A stretch of DNA of 64,000 nt from Mytilus galloprovincialis (lineage: Eukaryota > Mollusca > Bivalvia > Mytilida > Mytilidae), in the NCBI RefSeq assembly GCF_965363235.1, contig NC_134849.1, positions 66,421,122-66,485,121 on the forward strand, given 5' to 3'. The notes beneath the pieces were generated by a model. It was given only the letters and a program-made list of their open reading frames with translations, was not told the DNA's origin and did not search any database. This document shows positions 24,401 through 35,219 of the stretch, one piece after another. Position numbers and translations under genes: made by a program. Numbering within the stretch: the first letter of the stretch is position 1; every line of letters begins with the position of its first letter.

Positions 24401-27400
24401 TCCTAGAAAGTGAAGGTTTAGATGTGAACCCAGGAGAGAATCTACCCTCAGATCCATACATTGATAGAAGGAAGGAAAAAGCTGCACTCAGAACATACAC
24501 CACTGCCTCAGCATTTGATGCCAAGAAACAGTTCTTGGAACTTGACAGAAAAGTCCTACGATTGTATGTTGTTTGGGACGATACAAATCAAATGTTTGGT
24601 GAAATGAGACCATTTGTTATCCATGTAAGTTTAGTATGATTTCGCAACCTCTGATATATTTTCAAAAAAAAAGCTAGTCATGTATGCTGTTAGTTTTTGT
24701 TGTAATTTTTTGAGATTTTCCTAAAATCTTAATTTTAGAAACTTTATGCACATTTTCAATTTTCTTTTAAAAAAACATATGATTTGAAAAAAACTATGAG
24801 GCAAAGACTTGTATGAATATTATTCTACTAGCTATTTCATTTATTCAAAACTAGACTAGACTTTTCTATCTATTCAGGACATTCTTTCCACATAACTAAA
24901 GGTGCTATTATGTGACAAATGAAAATGATTATGAATCAAGATTGTTCTCTTAACCATTTATACACATATATCTTTGTTTTATGTCAATAATTATTGGTCT
25001 TTTTTCCTTTACAGTATTACTTAGTGGATGATACCCTAGAAGTCCGAGAAGTACATAATGCCAATGATGGCCGAGATCCATTCCCAGTTTTAATAGGGAG
25101 ACACAAAGTTCCAAAAAATAGATATAATGTAGAATCATCTTTCCCAGCTGTTGTAATGGAGTTATCAGACCATGAAATCAAACAATATTATACACCTAAA
25201 GACTTCAAAATCGGTGAAACTGTCACTGTGTATGGAAGAAGGTTTTTGGTCTATGACTGTGATAATTTTACAAAGGCATTTTATTATCAAAACTTTGGAA
25301 TTACAGACTTTAATACAGTAGATGTGCAAGAAAAAGTGAAAAATCTACCAAAAATGGTATGTATTATTCAATGTCTCTATAGGCTTTGTTTAAATGGTTT
25401 TAATATAAAATATTGTCAGGCAGATTCAATGCATACACATCGTAAAAAAATATTTCATTTCAAGTACCAAATAGAACTTTCAAAATTTCAATAGTACTGA
25501 AAGGATTACAGCTACAGAGGTGAAAATAATCCAAAAAAATACTTCCAAGTAAAGCTATATTTGATTGAAACAAAAAATATTCAAAGCAAGGATTTTGAAA
25601 TAGAATATAAATATTTATTGAAAGATGTTCAAGTGAAATATAACATCTCCCTTTGTTTTATGGTTTCCACTAGAAATGACGTACAGACTCTGCTATTAAA
25701 GTGCAAAAATATAATAAGTAAACAATTCACCAACAAAGAGCAAAATTGAACATAAAAGATACAAAATGAAAATGTGTCTAGGTAATTTCTCTTCTAGATA
25801 AATCATCCTATTGTTCATTCTATGAATATTTACCCTTCAACAATGTATTGGTTCTTTACTTGTGTAATAATTCCATTAATATTATTTTGCAGGAAATTCC
25901 ACCATACAATAATTTTGGTTCACTAGAAGATTCCTTACAATCATGTCTATCACTTATACCACAACCACCCAAGAAAGATTTCATCAAAATGTTGGAAAAT
26001 GATCATAAAGTACTCAGATTTGAAGCCACAATGGTAAGTCATTCTGTTCATTAAAATGAGAAGGAGAACCTAATGTTTACTTTTATTTTATCACAATATA
26101 GACCTGCTTTAGTAGTTGAGTTTGAAACAGTATTGAATAAAGTATTTAAATACTCATAATGACTGTAAATTATGGAGTCATTGAAACAACACACCAAGAC
26201 ACAAATATCCAAAGCCATCGAAATTGTCTCATGTCTTAAAACAAATATGAAAAGATTCAAACAGAAACTATCAGATATCTACCATTTACTGGATATCTAC
26301 ATGCATTTTTTTTATATCATGAAAAAAATCCTCTTCAAAATAGGACATCCTTGTAACACACTATACAAACATTCAGCAGCTCAATTATTTATCAACAAAA
26401 TTGCATTTAGTGCAAAAAGTCTCTCTGGACCATCGGAAATAACAAAATTCTACTGAATTGTAATGCCAAGCAAATTAAAATTGATATTTCTTTATTTTTA
26501 ATTTAGGATTCAGTCCGACCTGAAGACAGAGGAAGGAGGTTCATCGTTTCATATCGTTTAGCGGACGACATGATGACAATCTATGAACCACCAGTACGAA
26601 ACTCTGGAATCATTGGAGGAAAGTTTTTGGAGAGGACACGAGTGGCCAAGCCAGGCTGTGCCCCTGGTCAACCTGTATTCTATGGTCCACAAGACTTTTA
26701 CATTGGTGCTGTAATTGATGTATTTAAGCACCGATTTGTCATCACAAACGCAGACGAATATGTGCTCAAGTATATGGAGGACCATTCTGCACAATTCCCA
26801 GGTAAAAAACAATTACTTTTAATTTGACACAAAAAGATTATTTAGTTTTAATCCACTTGGTTTTCTAACTAATAAAAAGCTGTGAATATAACTTTCTCAG
26901 GAAATTTAATTAAAGTAAACTTGTATTTTAAAATTTCTTATATGAAATAGCAATACATTATTATACACTATCACAGATGTGTCTAGAATAATATTACACT
27001 TGATAAACATAACTTTTTCTTCTCTCTAAATGGACTAGTACATTTATCTGACAGATATTTATTCTTCAGATTTCTATGACCTTCTTCATCTCGTACCTAT
27101 TTTTTGCATTACTTATTTGCATTGATCATATGTTGATTTTATTTTTTTCGTGTACTGTTGTGACTTCATTAACCTATATTAAGATCACTGAAGAGAATAT
27201 TTTAAACATTTGTCCTGACATCTTATTTTTTATATTTTAGCTGAAACAGTTCAGACACTGAGAGAAAGACTGACAACACGACCAATGGAAACAGTCAAAG
27301 GAGGACCAATGAAAGTCATGAGAAGGTGAGGGGACAAATTTTGTGGATGTTATTTGAAATTACAATCAACTTTTAAAATGGAATACATGTAACATTACTA

Positions 27401-28413
27401 GTCTTGCTATGACTTATGGCACATAGGGCAAAGAAATGTAATATTACAAACTTTAATTTTATTTTTCCATGCTATGATCACAAATCAACAACATTTCTTA
27501 CAAAACCAGTATGGTCACACATGAATATTTTATTTAATTATTTTCTATTTTTACCTAGCTAATATCTCGAAAAAACAAAATTGATTACAAATTGAAAATT
27601 AATTAATATACTGCCCTTCAAGTTAGAGCATAAACTTAATCACGATCATTTATAGAGATATAAAATTTAAACTATTATCTTTTTATCCAGTCCTGGCGAT
27701 TTAGAAATCTTAGTCAAACAAGTACGAGCTCAGCTAAAAAAGATTGCTATAACAGACAAGGCAAGAGTTGACACAATGTTCCTCCGATACAACAAAGATC
27801 GAACAGGATATATTGGTGGAGATGACATGAGAGCAATGTGCCGAAGCTTACAACTGCCAGTAGATGATGATGTTATCAATGAAGTAAGTTATCTCCCCTT
27901 GAATAGCAAACAAGAGTTATCTCCCCTTAAAAAGCAAACAAGAGTATCCAAGTGACAAATAGTGAATTGGATTATTGATAAAAAAAACTTTTGCAAATGA
28001 TAAATATGAAATGGAACAACTGTGTTGAAGATTTAAAGATAAACAGCAAAAACTACTCATTCCGAATAGCAATTACAGTCTTTTCAATAAATATTTGAAT
28101 TAACAGACCTGAAACTGAATTTTCATGAAAGTTTTAGTTAGATTACATGAATAATTAGAGATGATTTGTACTGGCATGACAGCATTTTTACAAGCCTTGT
28201 CTGGTGGGTCTGTGAAAGAGCGTAATTATTTTAAACATTTCTGATTGGTTGAAGCAAATTTCTGAATAGTTTTGTTGATAAATTCCTTATCATATGTCTT
28301 TCTGTATTGTAAGATTTCAATTCTTTCTATTTCAGCTTGTTAGACAGTGCACATCAAATCCAGAAGGCAAAATATCATTAGAAGATTTCAGAAGATTCAT
28401 TGAATGCTCATGA
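21461..28413 (+). CDS. EFHC1: EFHC1-like (myoclonin) axonemal protein, complete
   Basis: Exons: 21461-21508, 22844-23065, 23377-23527, 23731-23867, 24397-24624, 25015-25356, 25893-26033, 26507-26801, 27241-27325, 27691-27883, 28336-28413. All have AG/GT borders and compatible phases, giving 639 residues; human EFHC1 has 640. The start [12 protein letters not shown] aligns with the conserved GLPFLPG N-terminus. Three DM10 domains begin near residues 91 (VLRFNAYF), 238 ([11 protein letters not shown]) and 415 (KVLRFEATM); each carries YYLEDD, YYLVDD or a related strand, and a G-x-x-x-x-x-G-R/K-x-F block. A C-terminal EF-hand-like segment (about 584-595, [12 protein letters not shown]) lacks the usual first Asp and final Glu, so calcium binding is doubtful. 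The family is known as microtubule inner proteins of ciliary doublets. Alternatives: EFHC2, which is longer and less similar. Very secure assignment to the EFHC family. Confidence 0.95.
21796..22292 (+). mobile_element. decayed hAT-like element with a zinc-finger remnant
   Basis: The ends are CAGGGGTCGAAATT and its mirror AATTCGACCCCTG. Flanking 8-mers TATATAAT (21788-21795) and TATACAAT (22293-22300) look like an 8-bp target duplication with one change, as for hAT elements. Inside, about 21968-22060 translates forward as [15 protein letters not shown]...[10 protein letters not shown], which resembles the TTF/BED-like zinc finger at the start of some hAT transposases. No further transposase is present. 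It lies in EFHC1 intron 1. Confidence 0.65.
24187..24310 (-). mobile_element. short SINE-related fragment in EFHC1 intron 4
   Basis: The block aagatcaatgagacaacaac resembles the complement of the 'gttgtctcattg' end of the SINE-like family, followed by unrelated sequence. Boundaries are approximate. Confidence 0.35.
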
Positions 28414-29081
28414 AGAAAACCTGGCTATTTTTAGAACTGTGATACAATTTTAAAGCAATTTCTGTACGATTTGTACTATGGACCAAATTTTATTGATCTT
28501 GAAACTTTTATAAAAAAATTATGTATATTGTATATTATTGTAAAAAAACAATACATGTGAAGAGAATACACCTAACTTATTATATTTGTTTATTTTTTGT
28601 TGATACTTAGTTTAATATTAAAAATACAACAAAACAAAGATTTATACCCACAAATATAGTCATAAAAGAGGTTTCAAATGAGAAAGCTGCATTTAAAACA
28701 AATATAAAAGTTATGAAAATGTTTTATTTCTAAAAAATCAGCAAGTAGTGCTATTATATTTCAGCCACTTTTTAAGGTGAAGTGAATGTGTGAGGACTTC
28801 TATATGGGAACAAACTTTGGCGGCTAGATATTAAATAATGTCGGGAATATGACAATTGTTTCCCACTACTTCCATTTGTTAATATTATATAGTCAAGCAT
28901 TTGGTTTTGTAAGGTATAATGGGCTTCCCCTTGTTTGAAGCTATTCGAGGAGCCATTAAGTTTCACTCTTGTATATTGAAATTGGTTTCAGGTCTCTTTA
29001 GTTTGTCTCATCCAAATGATATGAAACGCACAGGCAATGCTTATTACAACAAAGAACAACTTAAGTTTGCATTTGGGTAAC
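28414..29081. other. EFHC1 3' flank
   Basis: This is AT-rich sequence after the TGA stop. The only polyadenylation-like hexamer I notice is ATTAAA at 28617-28622. No gene is visible. Confidence 0.35.
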
Positions 29082-29216
29082 AGGTGGATTTAGGGGGAGG
29101 GCAAGGGGCCAGCCCCCCCCCCCCTTTTTGGGAAAAATTTGGTTGCTTATATAGGGAATCACTGAAGCGTGACTGGAGCGGGCCCCCACTTATGAAAATT
29201 TCTGGATCTGCCACTG
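29082..29216. mobile_element. MITE of the CAGTGGCGGATCC family, degenerate copy
   Basis: The right end tctggatctgccactg mirrors the family end, while the left end (caggtggatttagggg) is decayed. The centre has C-runs and ttttgggaaaaa as in the copies at 39357 and 58717. Confidence 0.6.
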
Positions 29217-29756
29217 TGGGTGGTGTCACTTTTACCTTTTAAGAGTTGACCCTTTACAAATGGAAAGACAGCAGAATTTTTTGTTTCCATTCTCTTAACT
29301 TAAGTTTGCCTCAACCAAATGTTAGGAATCTCATACACAATACTTATTACCACAAAACACAGATCAAGTAAGGATTTCAATGGTGTCACTTTTACAGATC
29401 TTCAGTTATGCCCCTATACAAATGGAAAAATTGCTGAATAATATTAAAAATCGATTTAAAAAGGCTGAACTCATCAGATGGAAACTAATAAAAAAGCATA
29501 ACACAAAAACACAGTGGCTCTTGTACATCCATACAACAAAGAAACACCACATACAGATCTGCAAGTACTCACAGTTACTGACAGCTAGCTCAAAGCCAAT
29601 AACAACTGATAAAAAAATCATTGCATCTAAGACTTAAACCACTTATACACAATATGTTTTTTTATTTTAAGTAATCTATATAAAGTTACAAACCCAACAA
29701 TATTCTCCATGTACCACCTCAAGTAGAGAGCTTGTTATTCAGTAGTAATTGTATGG

Positions 29757-30180
29757 TGCTTATACAACTGGATACCAATTAACATTGGCCTACCACTAGT
29801 GGTTCCCCTTGAACTGACCTAATCACAAACTAATACATGATAACTTACAAAAATTTTCAAAGTATATAGACCATGACTGAGGAGGTGGGGCCAATTTATC
29901 TCCATGGAAATGAAATATGCCAATGTTTATACAACTGCATACCAAATATCATTGACCTACCACTTGTGGTTTCCCATAAACTGACCTAATCAAAAACTAA
30001 TACATGTAAAATAAGCAAAAGTTTTGAAGTCAATAGACCATGACTGAGGGGGCAGGGCCAAATATTCTCCATTGAAATGAGATGTGCCAATGCTTATACA
30101 ACTGCATACCACATATGATTGACCTACCACATGTGGTTTACCATAAACTAGACCTAATCACAAACTAATACATTGTTGAC
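29757..30180. repeat. ~167-bp degenerate tandem repeat, 3 copies
   Basis: Copies start near 29757, 29924 and 30091 (ttatacaactgcatacca). Each contains tgacctaatcacaaactaat and agaccatgactgagg. The copies differ at many sites, so the duplication is old. The following stretch to 30265 has a short hairpin (gtctcgctttttgactcc / aaggcgagac). Confidence 0.75.
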
Positions 30181-30264
30181 GCTGTCGCCATCACAGACGC
30201 CAGAAACAGTATACTGATGTCTCGCTTTTTGACTCCTTCAAGGCGAGACAAAAATGGTGTCCCA

Positions 30265-30525
30265 ATTCATTTAGTGGTTTTTGTTTGTTGCTGTGTTACC
30301 TTTTTGTTTTTTGTTCATAATTTAGTATATAAAAAGGCTGGTTGTTTTCTCTTTTGAATCCTTTTACAACTTTCATTTCAGGGCCTTTTATAGATGACTA
30401 TGTGGTATGGACTTTGATCATTGTTGAAGTTCATGCAGTGACCTATGGTTGTAAATTTTTGTGTTATTTGGTCTCTTGTGAAATGATGTCTCTTTGGCAA
30501 TCATACCACATCTTCTTTTTCTATT
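30265..30525 (+). mobile_element. SINE-like copy
   Basis: It holds ggccttttatagatgactat, ttgttgaagttcatgcagtg and the end tttggcaatcataccacatc. Confidence 0.65.
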
Positions 30526-30590
30526 TTATTTGAATTTTGACCAATAGAGAACTCAGATCAAGCAAACCACATATTGGTAAAAAAAAACAT

Positions 30591-30786
30591 TACTGTAAAC
30601 CAACTTATTTTTGCGACATGCACAAGTAAAAAAATAACGAAAATATCGCGAATCTGTGAAATGTAAATCTTTCCTTATTACACTAAATAAAAAAAAGTAG
30701 AAAATCGCAAAATTAAATAGCTGCGAAGAGAACTAGAAAAGATCAAACGCGAAATAAAGTATCTGCGAAAATAAGTTGGTTTACAG
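30591..30786. mobile_element. MITE with CTGTAAACC ends
   Basis: Terminal inverted repeats CTGTAAACCAACTTATTTT (left, from 30593) and AAAATAAGTTGGTTTACAG (right). The interior is rich in cgcgaa/gcgaaa blocks. No coding capacity. Confidence 0.8.
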
Positions 30787-30821
30787 AAATCAAGTGTTTG
30801 TAGAAAATATATGAATTAGAA

Positions 30822-31595
30822 TACTGTAAATTCAGAAATTATTGTGATGTTTTAATTATTGCAAACTAGAGGCTCTAAAGAGCCTGTGTTGCTCACCTTT
30901 GTCCATGTGCATATTAAACAAAGGACACAGATGGATTCATGACAAAATTGTGTTTTGGTAATGGTGATGTGTTTGTAGATCTTACTTTCCTGAACATTCT
31001 TGTAACTTACAATTTTCTCTATCTAAATAAACTTGGCCCTTTAGATACAGAGGAGAATATTTTGTAAAAATTTTAAAAATTTACTAAATTAATGAAAATT
31101 GTTAAAAATTTACTATAAAGGGCAATAACTCCTTAAGGGGTCAACTGACCATTTTGTTCATGTTGACTTATTTGTAGATCTTACTTTGCTGAACATTACT
31201 ACTGTTTACAGTTTATCTCTATCTATAATAATATTCAAGATAATAACCAAAAACGACAAAAATGTCTTTAAAATTACCAATTCAGAGGCAGCAACCAAAC
31301 AACCGGTTGTCCGATTCATCTGAAAATTTCAGGACAGATAGATCTTCACTTGATAAACAATTTTATCCCATGTCAGATTTGCTCTAAATGCTTTTGTTTC
31401 AGAGTTATAAGCCAAAATCTACATTTTACTATTTTCAAACAAGATACCCATTTGAAGATTGTGGAAAAGTTTTGTTAAATTTGTTGGCGTAGTTTTAGAG
31501 GAGAAAATTTTTGTAAAAGATTAAAATCGTGTTTTAGTCTAAAATGTCAAAATGGCAAAAAAAAAATACATGCAATAATTTCTGAATTTACAGTA
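30822..31595. mobile_element. 774-bp element with TACTGTAAATTC inverted ends
   Basis: The ends are ACTGTAAATTCAGAAATTAT (left) and its mirror image (right, ending 31595). The interior contains a block I associate with a common bivalve repeat (gaggctctaaagagcctgtg, near 30870) and two internal copies of tttgtagatcttactttc/g. No open frame. Confidence 0.75.
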
Positions 31596-32031
31596 ACCAT
31601 TGTTTTACACCAGCAAGTGGTAGGAAATCATACTCTTATTGCTTATAACCTCCTTGGTAATACAATGTAGAAACATAAATTTATAAAATAATTCATTTTT
31701 ATTTTGCATATAAAAAACATTACAATAAATTAATTATAAAACTTCAACAAAGTAGCATCTAATCTCAGGTAATAGTAATATAGTACCATTGGCGAATCCA
31801 GGGGGTGGAGGGTTCAGGCTAAAATCTGCTAAAAGAGCCTAACTAAGTAATATTAATGAATTATTAATTAAAATTATATTGTTTAGAGAACAACTATTTC
31901 AGAGTAGGCTAGACTCTAGCAGCATTGTATCATAAGCTGAATTTGGTTGATATATGATGGAATTTACACATTTTTACCACCAACTTAACAAACAAAGGGA
32001 CATAAATCTACCTCAAATTATGTAAACTTAT
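31596..32031. other. AT-rich intergenic stretch
   Basis: I see no gene or clear repeat here. Confidence 0.35.
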
Positions 32032-32303
32032 TTAAGGTGGTACCCAACACTTTCACTAAAATTAATTTGACTCGTTTAATTTTCATAAAATTTTGTCAAA
32101 GTAAATACTTTGACACTTTAGAAATAATATAAAAATTTTGAACCAACCGTTTTGTCAGAAAAATTACACTGGTTATATAGCAATTTGACAAACACCAATT
32201 TTGATCATTGAGAAGCTTGATATTCCTTTTACAACACAATGTAATTAAAACGTTTAGCTGACTTTAAAGAGTTATCTCCCTGTAGTGTTGGGTACCACCT
32301 TAA
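32032..32303. mobile_element. MITE with TTAA ends (copy 2)
   Basis: It has the same ends (TTAAGGTGGTACCCAACAC and its mirror) and interior as the copy at 10010-10288, with several substitutions and small indels. Confidence 0.8.
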
Positions 32304-32740
32304 ATGTGGAGGCATTTAGCACCTTATATTTACCAATGAAGATCAATAATGAGAAAAACTATTACAATAATCTGTCAATTTTTAATTTTAATTTTCCAAA
32401 TAATAAATATAATATTGTAAATGTCAATCAATTGTTTTATATTACACTTATGTATACAATTCATGTTACTTAAAGATCTGTGAAAGCACTGAATTTCTTT
32501 ACATATATTATTTTTGTTTAATACATCAAAAACAGTGAAACACCACAACAGAGTTAACTTAATTAGTACATTGTATTGCAAAAATTTTCTTAGTAAGTAC
32601 AAACATAGACAAACAAAAGACATTATTGAATACTGGTAAAGATAACACTATATATTTTGTTTATGGATTCCAATCAAAGTTTGTAAGAAAGTTTCACCAA
32701 TGATGTTTCCTGCAAAAATGCAAATTGATGGGATCAATAA

Positions 32741-33022
32741 TATCATTAAAGGGCATTATCGCTATTTTGTGCATTTTTCCTTTGATCTCTTTTTGTGATC
32801 ATTTTCATATCATGCTACTCGCTTGAGATAGAAAATTATCGCTAGAAACTAAGCATGCACGTGGCGTTAACGAAATTGACATGAAATTGACAACGTTGTC
32901 ATAGGTAAAATAGCGATAAAAAGATTATCATTGTTCATCTCAACTCGATTGCCTTTCTCGCTTTCACCGTCCCGGCTCAAGCAAGAAAAACAATCTCGTT
33001 GAGATGATCACCGATAATCTAT
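32741..33022. mobile_element. inverted-repeat element with a terminal hairpin
   Basis: The 3' part folds back: tcatctcaactcgattgcc near 32936 mirrors caatctcgttgagatgatc near 32990. Upstream, gcattatcgctattttgtgc mirrors gtaaaatagcgataaaaag near 32905. The GC-rich tip and AT-rich body resemble the other foldbacks here. Confidence 0.5.
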
Positions 33023-34628
33023 AAATAACATTATAATGCATCAAAGATATGGTTGAAATACCCAGTCGAAGCAATTTTGTTCCACCAATTTTCAGGGATT
33101 GGAAGAAACAAATCAATGAAACTTAATTGCAACTGAACAATATCCAAGCAACAAAACAACTTGTAGGTTAATTTAGAAAGCTTGAATCGAGTATAAAATA
33201 AGCAACATTTTGTATTAGAATAAAACAGAATAAGACCATAAACTCAATTCACAAGCTGCAGTAAAATAACTTCTATATAGTATAGCACTCACTTTACAAT
33301 TAAACATCAAAATAAAATGAGCAGGGGTTTCATTATCTTTCATGTTGACTGGTACTTTCCACGTTTCTAGGTGGTACTTTTCAATTAATTCCATGAATAT
33401 CTTATATAAAAAATTCCTACAGTTAGGCGGTACTTGTCAATAGCATAGGAGGGTAAAAGTACCGGGTACCGCCTCCTAATGAATGGCCTGAATTTTTCAA
33501 TTCAATTCAATATTTTATTTAAGTCTCAGTCCTGAATGAGATTTTGTTTCGCCTCACAAAAAACAATTTCAATTATTATCAAGAATACACATTTTACTAT
33601 TTAATGATAAACAAACAATGAAACAAATTCTGATTTAATGATACACTCAATTAAAGGATCAAATAAAATGCATAAAATAACTCATTAATTCTTTTACATC
33701 AACTAGAAGTTAAATTATACAGTTTAGTACATGCAAATACACTTTATTTCATTTGTGACAAATATTTATAACATATATTTTAATTGTGGTTTTCTATGAC
33801 TAAAACCTATAAAATTAGCGATTTTAAAACAAAAATGTATAACAAAATATCACAGTATTCATGGATTTATTGAAACTTATAATGAATGCAGTTATAATGG
33901 TTGCCAGTTCTTCTAGAGTTATGAAAAAAATGGTTTAGGAATTATTTTTTGTGTAGAAACTTATTCCTAAGAGATCTTAAGAGTGTTTATGAAACTAACA
34001 GAGAGAAGTTTTGTAAATTTTATAGTAAAGTACAAAAATCTTAACAGTTTTTGAAAAGAAAAAAAATCTTTCAAATTGTTTGCACAATATCAAGGATATT
34101 CCCTTTTTCTTGTGTTTTGCCTTTTTGTCAGATATTCCTAATCATTTTGGTTTTATCCATGTAGTGCCATTAAAACTGTTACTTGGTAACACAATGCTTT
34201 TTCTTTTCATCATAGATTTATTACATGTTGGTTGAATTGTTATTTTCTAAAATCTTCTTATATTTTTATAGTTCATGAAAGAAAAATAAGCCTATGTTCA
34301 TTGTATGAAAAATTTATACAAGAATCATTTCCTGCCAATTTTCAATAGCTTTTATCTAAATAGCACAGATGATGACCTTGCATATTTTCCCTGCTCTTCA
34401 GATCCATTTTATATATACTTTAAATTAAAAGGATTGTTTTAAAAACCTAATATCATTAAAGGCAAGTTGCTCTATTGAGAAATAGAACTGCATTTTGAAT
34501 GTAAAAATTTCATTGGACTAGAAAACATTTGTAAAGATACTTGGGACAATTGGTGAAATTTAACATCATTTCTAAATTTCAAAATCCATTAAGTACAGGT
34601 TTAATGACTGTGTAACCTATAAATAAAA
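33023..34628. other. AT-rich intergenic stretch
   Basis: I see no supported gene, RNA or defined repeat, only long A/T-rich sequence. Confidence 0.35.
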
Positions 34629-34837
34629 TACTGTATAGCGGGGTTATTTTCGTGAGGTGTAGATTTTCACTTATTTTTGCGAATAGAACAAAATCTCCAA
34701 AATAAACTCAGCCAATTTAAATGTGCACATGCAAAGGTATTGATAAAAGTTTTGAATCCGCCAAAATATTTTGAATACCTTATTCATTCAAAATCGTGAA
34801 ATTTTACACCTGCTAAAATAACCCACTATATACGGTA
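34629..34837. mobile_element. MITE with TACTGTATAGCGGG ends
   Basis: The left end ACTGTATAGCGGGGTTATTTT-like block (34629 onward) mirrors the right end aaaataacccactatatacg (to 34837). A subterminal gattttcactta / gtgaaatttt pair also mirrors. It resembles the CTGTA-ended elements at 30591 and 30822. Confidence 0.7.
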
Positions 34838-35012
34838 ATCAACAACTATTATTCCATATTGGTATTATTTTATTAGGTTTCTCTATATGAATTGGATTTT
34901 GAATAAAAAAGCATATTCACCTGAGAAAGTGTTATTCACCGCGTTAAACGTCACACGATTTTACATGCAACATTACGGTTAAATGTTTCATGTAAAATTT
35001 GTTTTGGTATAT

Positions 35013-35018
35013 TTTATT
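35013..35018 (-). terminator. candidate polyadenylation signal of DNAJC27
   Basis: AATAAA on the minus strand about 200 nt after the stop codon, just beyond the foldback element. If used, the mRNA 3'UTR would include the whole hairpin. Confidence 0.4.
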
Positions 35019-35042
35019 CTTTAAATACATGTTCTTCTCTCG

Positions 35043-35211
35043 GAATATGGAATAAAGCAATAACTGTCTTTTGTTTCGGTAAATATGGGGTTTAATTGAC
35101 TTTTGAAAAACTGATATTCACTTCGGCCGTCGGCCTTAGTGAATATCATTTTTCAAAAGTCAATAAAACCGCATATTTACCTCATCAAAAGACAGTAATT
35201 GTATAATATTG
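35043..35211. mobile_element. foldback hairpin in the DNAJC27 3'UTR
   Basis: Imperfect arms of about 75 nt face each other around a GC-rich tip (ttcggccgtcggcc, near 35124). Mirrored pairs include gatattcact / agtgaatatc, aattgacttttgaaaa / ttttcaaaagtcaat, and actgtctttt / aaaagacagt. It starts 9 nt after the DNAJC27 stop codon. Confidence 0.8.
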
Positions 35212-35219
35212 AATGTGTG

